From positions 3,983,001 to 4,047,000 of the forward strand of contig NZ_CP051677.1 of NCBI RefSeq assembly GCF_012849055.1: a stretch of DNA of 64,000 bases, given 5' to 3'. The notes beneath the pieces are model-generated. The model had not been told where the DNA came from, made no database searches, and saw only the letters and a program-made list of their open reading frames with translations. Source of the DNA: Spirosoma rhododendri. Lineage in GTDB: Bacteria; Bacteroidota; Bacteroidia; Cytophagales; Spirosomataceae. The translations under genes were made by a program, and so were the position numbers. Shown here piece by piece: positions 19,125-26,461 of this stretch; positions within the stretch are counted from its first letter, which is position 1, and every line of letters begins with the position of its first letter.

Positions 19125-19955
19125 TCAGACCAGTTGCGGTTTTGTGATTTTCTGTCCCCGAACGGCCCGGCGCAGAAAACCGGGCAGGATGGCCGACTCG
19201 GTCAACGCAATCTTGTCGGGGTCTTGCAGGTAGTTTACCATCTCGTCGTACTTACGCTGACCAAACAGTTTGACGATCTGCTTCCGCCGGTCGTCGGTTT
19301 GCAGGTGCATCAGCATGCCTTTGTTATCGGCTTCGGGGTGAAACTGCGTCCCGACTACTTCGTCGGAAAAGCGAATCGCCATGATCGCCCGGTCGAGGGG
19401 AACGTGCGGGCGAATTTTCTCGCGGCACAGGATCGACGCGCCAAACGTACGGAAGCGCGACTTGTTGGGTTTTGTAATCTGGTAATCGCGGGAGTCGACA
19501 GCGTAGAAGGGGTCGGGAAGTCCTTTTAGTATCGGGTCGGTCAGGCCATCGCCTTCCTTGTGCATCGGGAAAATACCGAACGAGGTCGACCGGCGTTTGC
19601 TCAGCAGGCCCAGTTCCAGATGCCGAACAACGAGTTGGAACGAATGGCAGATCAGAAAAACAAACTTCTTCTGCTTGTTCCGGTCGTTCCAGTCGAACAG
19701 GTTGTCAATCAGTTGAAAAAAGCGCGGCTCCCAGGCGTCGTCGGATTCCAGCGGGCTACCCGGTCCACCCGACGAGATATACACGTCGTACTCCAGGCCG
19801 GGGAGTTCGTCGTTGCCCCGCACGTTGAAAACGTCGTATACCAGATCGACGTTCTCCCGCTCCTGCATGGTTTGGATAATTTGGAGAATACAACGCATAC
19901 CCTGGTTGGGCTGGTTGTTGTTCATGTCCAACACGGCTATTTTCAACTGACTCAT
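19125..19955 (-). CDS. Class I glutamine amidotransferase (GATase1-like)
   Basis: 276 residues. The triad of class I glutaminases is intact: nucleophile Cys103 in FLICHSFQLVV, and His206/Glu208 in VGTQFHPEAD. SSGGPGSPLESDDAW (61-75) supplies the oxyanion region. Such domains free ammonia from glutamine for a synthetase partner, or act as gamma-glutamyl hydrolases. The C-terminal extension (about 210-276, YDEMVNYLQDPDKIAL) is longer than a bare GATase. I chose MSQLKIAVLDMNNNQPNQ at 19955 over the earlier in-frame ATG because the preceding 14 codons look non-coding. It is flanked by a GCS2 ligase upstream and an ATP-grasp protein downstream, suggesting a shared pathway. Confidence 0.82.
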   Translation of the reverse strand: MSQLKIAVLDMNNNQPNQGMRCILQIIQTMQERENVDLVYDVFNVRGNDELPGLEYDVYISSGGPGSPLESDDAWEPRFFQLIDNLFDWNDRNKQKKFVFLICHSFQLVVRHLELGLLSKRRSTSFGIFPMHKEGDGLTDPILKGLPDPFYAVDSRDYQITKPNKSRFRTFGASILCREKIRPHVPLDRAIMAIRFSDEVVGTQFHPEADNKGMLMHLQTDDRRKQIVKLFGQRKYDEMVNYLQDPDKIALTESAILPGFLRRAVRGQKITKPQLV

Positions 19956-20092
19956 ACTAGCTACGATTGTCTTTTGGACGGGAGCCGCAGCCCCCATCTT
20001 ATACTAACAATTGGACCGCCGACCGGGCGTATGGTTACGCCTTTCGGGCTGAATTTTTGACCTGATTGCAGCCCCGTCTATTCGTTTGTCAA

Positions 20093-21193
20093 CTAGCTCA
20101 GCCCGAAAGAAGTTTCGTCAACGATGTAATCGACAACGCGTTTCAGGTCGTTCGTCTGGTTGAAAACCGCGAGCTGCCGGTCAGCACCCGTACCCATTTC
20201 AAGGATTTTCAGCGCGTATTCGCATTCCTGCCGGCTACCCAGTTCATCGACCACGTCATCGACAAAATCGAGTAGTTCATGAATAAGCTGATGCGTCGGT
20301 ACTTCCGCCTGCTTGCCAAAATCGATCAGCTTGCCTTCGATACCGTAGCGGGCCGCCCGCCACTTGTTTTCGCTGATGAGGTTTTTGCGATACAGCCGGA
20401 AGTTGAGGTTGCTCGACATCAGCTTGTAAATCTTGGCGACCAGCGCCTGTAGCAGCGCAGCCAGGCAGATCGTTTCATCGACTCGCATCGGCACGTCGCA
20501 GATGCGGAACTCGATGGTGTCGAAGAACGGATGGACCCGGATGTCCCAGTAAATTTTCTTGCCGTTGTCGATACAGCCCGTTTTGATGAGCAGGTTGATG
20601 TACTCGTCGTATTCGGCCGCGCTGGAAAAATAATCGGGAATACCCGTCCGGGGAAACTTGTCGAATACTTTCGAGCGGTACGATTTAAATCCTGTGTTGC
20701 GACCCTGCCAGAAGGGCGAGTTGGTACTCAGGGCGTAGATGTGCGGCAGAAAATACCGCATCGTATTCATGATGTGTACGCCCATATCCCGGCTCTCCAT
20801 TCCGACGTGAACGTGCATCCCGAAGATCAGGTTTGAGCGGGCCGCATCCTGCATTTCCTCCACGATTTTGTCGTAGCGGGCGTCTGCGGTGATCTGCTGA
20901 TCCTGCCAGCGCGAGAAGGGGTGCGTACCCGACGATGCAATTTTTAACCCCTGATTAGCAGCCAGTTCGATAATCTGTTTGCGCAGGTGGGTCACTTCCC
21001 GCCGGGCTTCCTGAATGTTGTTGCAGACGATGGTACCGACCTCCACGACGGCCTGGTGCATCTCGGCCTTTACCTGTTCGTGGAGCGTAACTTTACCATC
21101 TTCAACAATCTGCCCGATGTGCGACCGCAGATCGCGGGTTTCGGGGTCAATGGTCTGAAATTCTTCCTCAATTCCGAGTGTAAAAGCGGGCAT
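20093..21193 (-). CDS. Carboxylate-amine ligase, GCS2 / YbdK family
   Basis: 366 residues, normal for the YbdK/GCS2 family of glutamine-synthetase-fold ligases, which form amide bonds between a carboxylate (often glutamate) and an amine at the expense of ATP. MPAFTLGIEEEFQTIDPETR is the N-terminal signature with metal-binding glutamates. FGMHVHVGMES, SSGTHPFSRW, FWQGRNTGFKSYRS and IEFRICDVPMRVDETICLAA are conserved active-site segments. I chose the start at 21193 because it places the signature at the N-terminus. It is followed in the same direction by GATase (gap 137) and ATP-grasp genes. Confidence 0.9.
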   Translation of the reverse strand: MPAFTLGIEEEFQTIDPETRDLRSHIGQIVEDGKVTLHEQVKAEMHQAVVEVGTIVCNNIQEARREVTHLRKQIIELAANQGLKIASSGTHPFSRWQDQQITADARYDKIVEEMQDAARSNLIFGMHVHVGMESRDMGVHIMNTMRYFLPHIYALSTNSPFWQGRNTGFKSYRSKVFDKFPRTGIPDYFSSAAEYDEYINLLIKTGCIDNGKKIYWDIRVHPFFDTIEFRICDVPMRVDETICLAALLQALVAKIYKLMSSNLNFRLYRKNLISENKWRAARYGIEGKLIDFGKQAEVPTHQLIHELLDFVDDVVDELGSRQECEYALKILEMGTGADRQLAVFNQTNDLKRVVDYIVDETSFGLS

Positions 21194-21501
21194 AATCGCG
21201 TAATGGGGGTCAGTGGTAAGCAGGTTGGTTGAGTAACGTCGTAGTAAGATAGTTGTTTTTGGTACACAACGACCTACCATTGATCGCAACAGCCGAGCTG
21301 ATGGACGGTGTATTTAGACGGATATACGTATGTGTCACCCGATTTGCCAGATCTGAATAGCAAACAACCGGCACCATATAGATACATAGCAAGCCGGATA
21401 CTCAACTATGTACCGGTGAATCAGTCAGTAGAGCAGGGTGGGTGTAACCGGTTTATCTTCAGTGAGATAACCTCTTTTTGCACTAATAACGAACTACTGT
21501 C
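21194..21501. other. Divergent intergenic region, 308 bp
   Basis: It lies between the GCS2 ligase and the muramidase gene and should carry both promoters. It is moderately AT-rich with no coding signal; I could not find a convincing -33/-7 pair. Confidence 0.5.
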
Positions 21502-22080
21502 ATGTCGAAAGGAAAACTGACAATGGCTGATTACGAGCGGGCTGCGGGTCTGCTCAACGTACCCGTACCGACCATTCGCGCCGTTACCGAAGTCGAATCG
21601 GGGGGGACGGGCTTCCTCCGGGACGATCGCTGTGTGATTCGCTTCGAGCCGCACGTCTTCTGCCGCCGAACCGGGGGCATCTTTAACACGTTGCACAGCG
21701 ACTGCTCGTTTCCCATGCGTCGGATGGGGTATCCCACCAGCGTCGATCAGTCGTGGGCGTTGTTCAAGACGGCGGCATCACTCAGCCCGAAGGCGGCTGT
21801 GATGGCCACGAGCTGGGGGCTGTTTCAGATTATGGGCTTCCACTACGGCACCTGCGGCTGCGAAACCCTGACTGAGTTTGTGGAAAAGATGGAAGAGTCC
21901 GAAGGCGAGCAGTTGGCTCTGTTCTGCGAGTTTATTCTGTCGATGAACCTCGACGACACGCTGCGGGCGCGCAACTGGGCTGGGTTTGCGAAGCTGTACA
22001 ACGGGGCCACCTACCGCACCAATCAGTACGACCGCAAGCTGAAGCGGGCCTTTGAGCGGTACAGCGAAATTCCCGCGTAA
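21502..22080 (+). CDS. N-acetylmuramidase domain protein (DUF3380, endolysin-like)
   Basis: 192 residues, a single muramidase domain. AVTEVESGGTGFLRDDRCVI holds the presumed catalytic Glu (about residue 30 or 32), followed by RFEPHVF. ATSWGLFQIMGFHYGTCGC (about 101-119) and FVEKMEESEGEQLALFCEFI complete the family pattern. The domain is common in phage endolysins and cleaves peptidoglycan glycan strands. No signal peptide is visible and no phage genes surround it, so it may be exported another way, or be a phage-derived gene kept alone. A terminator hairpin follows. Confidence 0.88.
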   Translation: MSKGKLTMADYERAAGLLNVPVPTIRAVTEVESGGTGFLRDDRCVIRFEPHVFCRRTGGIFNTLHSDCSFPMRRMGYPTSVDQSWALFKTAASLSPKAAVMATSWGLFQIMGFHYGTCGCETLTEFVEKMEESEGEQLALFCEFILSMNLDDTLRARNWAGFAKLYNGATYRTNQYDRKLKRAFERYSEIPA

Positions 22081-22082
22081 AA

Positions 22083-22141
22083 AAGCAGGCCGTCTCGCGG
22101 CTCCAGACCGCAGTGGTTCGGAGCCGGGAAACAGCCTGCTT
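22083..22141. terminator. Two-stem hairpin between convergent genes
   Basis: AAGCAGGC (22083-22090) pairs with GCCTGCTT (22134-22141), enclosing GGCTCC/GGAGCC (22099-22104 / 22120-22125). It lies between the muramidase stop and the stop of the convergent methyltransferase gene and can serve both. Confidence 0.7.
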
Positions 22142-22154
22142 TGCGGAACGCCCG

Positions 22155-22811
22155 TTAGTTTTTCTGCGAGATAGTCAGGTAACTGCCGTACACGTTGAAG
22201 AGGGGGAACCGCTCGCCTAGGTGCCGCGTGACTTTACCGCTCCCCGTTACCCGGTTCGAGCTGAAACCTGACTGGCATAGGTGGTCGAGCAGCACCGGAA
22301 CCGCCATGATATTAACGTGGGACGGATCGGCAAACACGTCGTGCCGACGGATATTGACCAGGTACGAGTGCGGGTTGGGGGTGGTGAGTAGCACCCGGCC
22401 ACCGGGCGTGAGTACGCGGTGAAATTCGCGCAGCATACCCGGCAATTCGGAAGCGGGAATGTGTTCGACCAGTTCACCCGCCACGATGGTATCGAAGGTA
22501 TTGTCGTCGAAGGGCAGGGCTGTTGCGGAGTCGGCAATCAGCCGTTCGTATATGCCCGGTGGGACGCGCCGGATACGGTCTTCCAGCAAATCAATGCCGC
22601 ACAGCCGGAGATGTGACCGTTGCTGTTTGAGAAGCTGCCCGCCCCGCCCGGTATTGCAGCCTACGTCGAGTACATGGATGGCATCGGGAGCGAAGTGACG
22701 CATGAATTGTGCATATCGCTCCACGGCGAAGCTATCAGTTTCACTCCATATCTGCTGCTGATTGAACGACAACGTTTCAGCAACGGCGGAAGGAAGTAGT
22801 GTGGATTGCAT
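22155..22811 (-). CDS. Class I SAM-dependent methyltransferase
   Basis: 218 residues. VLDVGCNTGRGGQLL (about 48-62) is motif I for S-adenosylmethionine binding, CGIDLLEDRI is motif II, NTFDTIVAGELVEHIP (about 103-118) carries the post-motif region, and LREFHRVLTPGGRVLLTTPN is the usual motif III strand. It resembles UbiE/Methyltransf_11 members acting on small molecules or lipids; the substrate is unknown. It is alone on its strand, convergent with the muramidase gene. Confidence 0.86.
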   Translation of the reverse strand: MQSTLLPSAVAETLSFNQQQIWSETDSFAVERYAQFMRHFAPDAIHVLDVGCNTGRGGQLLKQQRSHLRLCGIDLLEDRIRRVPPGIYERLIADSATALPFDDNTFDTIVAGELVEHIPASELPGMLREFHRVLTPGGRVLLTTPNPHSYLVNIRRHDVFADPSHVNIMAVPVLLDHLCQSGFSSNRVTGSGKVTRHLGERFPLFNVYGSYLTISQKN

Positions 22812-23131
22812 AAATAACAGAATTAGTTAGCCAAAACTAATATCTGTTGCGTCGTGCAAAAATACCTTTAAATAAAGCTGTCCTATGTTAGCTAGACCAT
22901 ACTTTCTGAACGGATACTTTATGGCTCAAAACAGTGCTGTTGGTTAATATGTACAATACGTTTTGTCGAAAATAGATGCTTCGTGTTTCCGATGCGGGTT
23001 ATCTGTGCCAGTATTATGTATGAATGGGTATGGACTAACGGCGTGTAGAGTACATGGCAGTACCGGTTGTGAACGAAGAACCGCCAGTTCAGCGCAATTT
23101 GTGTTGTCTATACAAGCAACAGATTCAACGC
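22812..23131. other. Intergenic region, 320 bp
   Basis: It lies between divergent methyltransferase and DUF1810 genes. The first half is AT-rich and probably promoter-bearing. I found no gene; open frames here lack protein-like composition. Confidence 0.5.
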
Positions 23132-23566
23132 ATGGAAATCACCTTAATCCGTTTTGTCGACGCGCAGGTCAACGATTACGAACAGGCATTAGCCGAAATC
23201 AAAAGCGGCCGTAAACGCGGCCATTGGATGTGGTATATTTTTCCGCAGCTCAGGGGGTTGGGCTTCAGCGAAATGGCCCAGTTCTACGGTATCCGCGACC
23301 TGGCCGAAGCCAAAGCATACCTGGCCCATCCGGTGTTGGGTCCCCGGCTGGTGGCGATCAGCCGGGCGTTGATCAGCGTCAACGAGTCGTCGGCCACTCA
23401 GGTAATGGGTAGTCCCGACGATATGAAGCTGCGGTCGAGCATGACGCTGTTCAGTCGGGCCGATCAGGATAATCCAGCGGCACCCGATCCTGTGTTTCAG
23501 GCGGTACTTGATAAATTTTTCGGCGGCAAACCCGACTCCAAAACACTGAGTATGCTTACCGACTAA
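23132..23566 (+). CDS. DUF1810 domain-containing protein
   Basis: 144 residues covering the whole DUF1810 domain: RFVDAQVNDYEQALAEIKSG, then RKRGHWMWYIFPQLRGLGFS (conserved HWMWYIFPQ), then YGIRDLAEAKAYLAHPVLGP and DDMKLRSSMTLF. The family is small, soluble and of unknown function. I used the internal ATG at 23132 because the family begins here. Its last 11 bases overlap the end of the convergent DUF1460 gene. Confidence 0.9.
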   Translation: MEITLIRFVDAQVNDYEQALAEIKSGRKRGHWMWYIFPQLRGLGFSEMAQFYGIRDLAEAKAYLAHPVLGPRLVAISRALISVNESSATQVMGSPDDMKLRSSMTLFSRADQDNPAAPDPVFQAVLDKFFGGKPDSKTLSMLTD

Positions 23567-24467
23567 AACCCGTGTGGTACCGGTCGGCGGTCAGCACCTG
23601 GTCGGGGCGGAGCCGGGCAACGCGCAGCCCCGACAGCCGGGGGTGATTCAGTACGTAATCGGCGATTGGCGTCGACGAAACAACGACCCGACCGGCATCC
23701 GACGACGCGTGGAGCAGGTGCATCCGTCCGCTGGGCTGTCGCACGGCCAGGCCGACGTGTTTCATGTCCAGCCCCGGCCGGGCGGCTGTCAGCATTACGA
23801 TGTCGCCATCGTGCAGGGCCGTTTCGGCGAGCCGGACGTTCTTTTTGGGAACAAAGGCAAACGGTTGCCCATTGAGCGCCGACTCGACACGAATCATTTG
23901 GTCGAGCACCGCCGGATCGCTTAGGGGCGGGTATTTGTACACGGCCGATGTCATGTAATTGACGGGTTTCGACACCATCACCCGGCCGGGCAGCGTAGCG
24001 GTAACGTCGGCCAGAAATCCCTTGCGTTCGTTGTCGCGGAGCCAGTCGGAGAAGTAGTGCAGGCGGCTCACGTACCCATCGATGCGCCCGTCGCGGTAGC
24101 GCAGGCGGGTCAGATACTGCCTGAACAGTGCCGAGCAGGCAGCGGGTGTTACGGCCCGGCTACCAATGGCGCGGTCCCGGTTGTCGTGCCACGCCAGTGT
24201 CAGGGCCAGCACCGTTTCCAGGTAGGTTGTGCAGTCGAACTCACGCAGGTTAACAACGAGTTGTTCAGTGGGCTGCTGATCGAGGGTATGCGGCACATAG
24301 GGCAACCCCAGCAGATTTTTACCAACCAGCACCGCCGTTTCGGGAGCCGTCCGGCCCGTTTGCGAGATCAGTTGACCGAGTTGATCGTCGGTGGATGCGG
24401 GTATGAGCTGGGCCGTACCGAGCAGGGGAGATAGTATGAAAAGAACGTAGGTAAACCAATTTTTCAT
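23556..24467 (-). CDS. DUF1460 family putative peptidoglycan amidase (NlpC/P60-like)
   Basis: 303 residues. A signal peptide is at 1-19 (MKNWFTYVLFILSPLLGTAQ). LREFDCTTYLETVLALTLAW contains the presumed catalytic Cys79 of the NlpC/P60-like fold. ALHDGDIVMLTAARPGLDMK and HVGLAVRQPSGRMHLLHASS carry the His region. DUF1460 proteins are predicted periplasmic N-acetylmuramoyl-L-alanine amidases or related cell-wall peptidases. Its 3' end overlaps the DUF1810 gene tail-to-tail; a strong hairpin precedes it. Confidence 0.85.
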   Translation of the reverse strand: MKNWFTYVLFILSPLLGTAQLIPASTDDQLGQLISQTGRTAPETAVLVGKNLLGLPYVPHTLDQQPTEQLVVNLREFDCTTYLETVLALTLAWHDNRDRAIGSRAVTPAACSALFRQYLTRLRYRDGRIDGYVSRLHYFSDWLRDNERKGFLADVTATLPGRVMVSKPVNYMTSAVYKYPPLSDPAVLDQMIRVESALNGQPFAFVPKKNVRLAETALHDGDIVMLTAARPGLDMKHVGLAVRQPSGRMHLLHASSDAGRVVVSSTPIADYVLNHPRLSGLRVARLRPDQVLTADRYHTGFSR

Positions 24468-24485
24468 AAACGGGTGAGTATGAGT

Positions 24486-24530
24486 CGTCACGGGCATGAT
24501 TGCGCTACCGAAGTAATCATGCCTGTGACG
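24486..24530. repeat. 16-bp hairpin between GH13 and DUF1460 genes
   Basis: CGTCACGGGCATGATT (24486-24501) and AATCATGCCTGTGACG (24515-24530) pair with one wobble and are followed on the plus strand by six A's. It lies between two minus-strand genes; the T-run is on the wrong side for a classical minus-strand terminator. Confidence 0.6.
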
Positions 24531-24558
24531 AAAAAATGTGCCGAAAGTACCTGCCGAC

Positions 24559-26280
24559 TTACGATTTTATTTCGAGCACCCACACGCTGCGGGGCGGAAT
24601 CGTAACGGGAACCCCCGCCTGCCCGACCACGTCGAGCTGGACGTGATGCAGGAAAATGTCGGTCAGCTGGTAGGTATGTTGTGGGTCGAGTTGCAGCGTG
24701 TCGAGGGCGTGGCGCGGCAGCCGGACGGTTGTGTCGACGGTAGTCTGGGCCGAGAAATTGCAGACGATCAGCAGCTTCTGCCGGTCGGTGTAGCGCAGGA
24801 AGCTGTACACCTGATGGGCGTCGTAGCCGGGGCTTTGGCCGTTGTCGTTTGCCCATTGCAGGTCGTAGAAATGGCCGTTCTGGATGGCGTCGGAGCCGTT
24901 GACGAGGTAGTTTAGCTGCTGGTACACCCCGCGCAGATTCCGCTGATCGTCGGTTAGCCCTCCGCCGTCGTACTGCCCCCTGTTGAGCCAGCCCTGCCAG
25001 CCCGGCACACCCCAGTAATCGAAGATTGTTGTGCGGCCGTCATCGCCACTGAACCCTTCGGCCCCATTGGCGGGTTCGCCCACTTCCTGCCCGAAATACA
25101 GCAGGTACGGCCCTGTATGCATGGTAGCCGCCAGCGTCATGGCCGGGATAGCTGCCCACGGATCTCCGGCAAAAAAGCGGGAGGCAATCCGCTGTTCGTC
25201 GTGGGTTTCCAGAAAGCGCAGCATGTGGCTGGGGTAGTCGCCCTGCTGCTGCCAGACCTGCGTTAGTTCGTAGCAGGAGCCGTGCCCTTCGATCAGCCGC
25301 CGGAGCGCGTCGTACAGCCCGACTTTGTCGTAGAGATAGTCAAAACCACCCTGAAAAATAAAGGGCCGGTAGAGGTGTGTCTCGTAGATTTCGGCGATGA
25401 AAAGCAGGCGCGGGTACCGCTGCTTGACCCGGCCGATGGCCCACTGCCAGAACTCAACCGGCACGAGCTGGGCCATGTCGCAGCGGAACCCGTCGATGCC
25501 CTTATCGGCCCAGAACAGCAGAATATCCAGCATCTGCTGCCAGGTAGCGGGCTGCGGGTCGAGTTGCAGGCGGTTCTCGAAGACGTTGTAGCCGTAGTTA
25601 AGCTTCACCGTTTCGTACCAGTCGTTGATGTCGGGCCGGGCTGTGATCGATCCCGAACCCGTTACTTTCGCCGGAAACTCGTGTAATGTGCCTTCGTTGG
25701 GCCGACCCTCTGACCTTTCGGGCGACACAAACGCCTGACCGGGCAGGTAATAAAAATTGTTGCCGGGCGAAAAACCCACCGACGTGTCGTCCTGCTGCCC
25801 CAGATCGACAACCCCCGCTGGCCTGACGTCGGAGTGGTATTGCCGGGCCACGTGGTTGGGGATAAAATCGATAATTACTTTCAGGCCGTGGGCGTGGGTC
25901 CGCTGCACCAGCGCGTCGAACTCAGCCATCCGGTTCGGTACGTCGGTTGCCAGATCGGGGTCGACGTCGTAGTAATCTTTTACTGCGTAGGGCGACCCGG
26001 CCCGGCCCTTTACCACGTCCGGGTCGTCTGGCGTGATGCCGTGGGCCGAATAGTCAGTTTGGGTTGCGTGTTCGAGAATACCCGTGTACCAGACGTGCGT
26101 TGCGCCGAACTGCCGGATGGCTCTCAGGGCCGCGTCGTTGATGTCGCGGAACGTACCGACGCCATTTTCGTCGCGGCTGCCGTTGGGTTGGTTGGTGGTG
26201 TTGCTATTGCCAAACAGACGGGTAAACGCCTGGTAAATAATGAGCTTGTCGTTGACCGGCAGGGCGAAATTGGTATTCAT
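24559..26280 (-). CDS. GH13 alpha-amylase family glycosidase
   Basis: 573 residues with no signal peptide, so probably cytoplasmic. The GH13 (alpha/beta)8 barrel motifs are in order: VIIDFIPNHVAR (region I), GIDGFRCDMAQL with nucleophile Asp268 (region II), LLFIAEIYET with acid/base Glu297 (region III) and LETHDEQR with transition-state Asp361 (region IV). A C-terminal beta domain follows (about 490-573). It acts on alpha-glucan or malto-oligosaccharide; the exact specificity is unclear. It is divergent from a second, exported GH13, implying joint control of glucan use. Confidence 0.9.
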   Translation of the reverse strand: MNTNFALPVNDKLIIYQAFTRLFGNSNTTNQPNGSRDENGVGTFRDINDAALRAIRQFGATHVWYTGILEHATQTDYSAHGITPDDPDVVKGRAGSPYAVKDYYDVDPDLATDVPNRMAEFDALVQRTHAHGLKVIIDFIPNHVARQYHSDVRPAGVVDLGQQDDTSVGFSPGNNFYYLPGQAFVSPERSEGRPNEGTLHEFPAKVTGSGSITARPDINDWYETVKLNYGYNVFENRLQLDPQPATWQQMLDILLFWADKGIDGFRCDMAQLVPVEFWQWAIGRVKQRYPRLLFIAEIYETHLYRPFIFQGGFDYLYDKVGLYDALRRLIEGHGSCYELTQVWQQQGDYPSHMLRFLETHDEQRIASRFFAGDPWAAIPAMTLAATMHTGPYLLYFGQEVGEPANGAEGFSGDDGRTTIFDYWGVPGWQGWLNRGQYDGGGLTDDQRNLRGVYQQLNYLVNGSDAIQNGHFYDLQWANDNGQSPGYDAHQVYSFLRYTDRQKLLIVCNFSAQTTVDTTVRLPRHALDTLQLDPQHTYQLTDIFLHHVQLDVVGQAGVPVTIPPRSVWVLEIKS

Positions 26281-26413
26281 GGCGGGTAGACGGGAAAGAG
26301 GCTGGTTGTATTCCGAAGTGAGCCCGTTACAAAACTAGGGCCTTTCACCGCAAACGACGCCTTATTTTTACCTGAACAATTGCATCACGCAGCGATTATA
26401 ATGTCCTTTGATG

Positions 26414-26430
26414 GATCGGATAACCCGATC
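26414..26430. promoter_or_regulatory. Possible operator dyad in the GH13 divergent gap
   Basis: GATCGG (26414-26419) and CCGATC (26425-26430) form an exact dyad around ATAAC, 32 bases before the exported GH13 start. A sugar-responsive repressor site is one reading; the dyad is short and could be chance. Confidence 0.25.
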
Positions 26431-26461
26431 GAATACCCGTTACTGTTAGTTTCCTAAACCT

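Noticed and set aside
21502..22080. Prophage remnant (endolysin-like muramidase)
   Set aside because: No other phage genes (terminase, portal, tail, integrase) lie nearby, so the muramidase alone does not support it.
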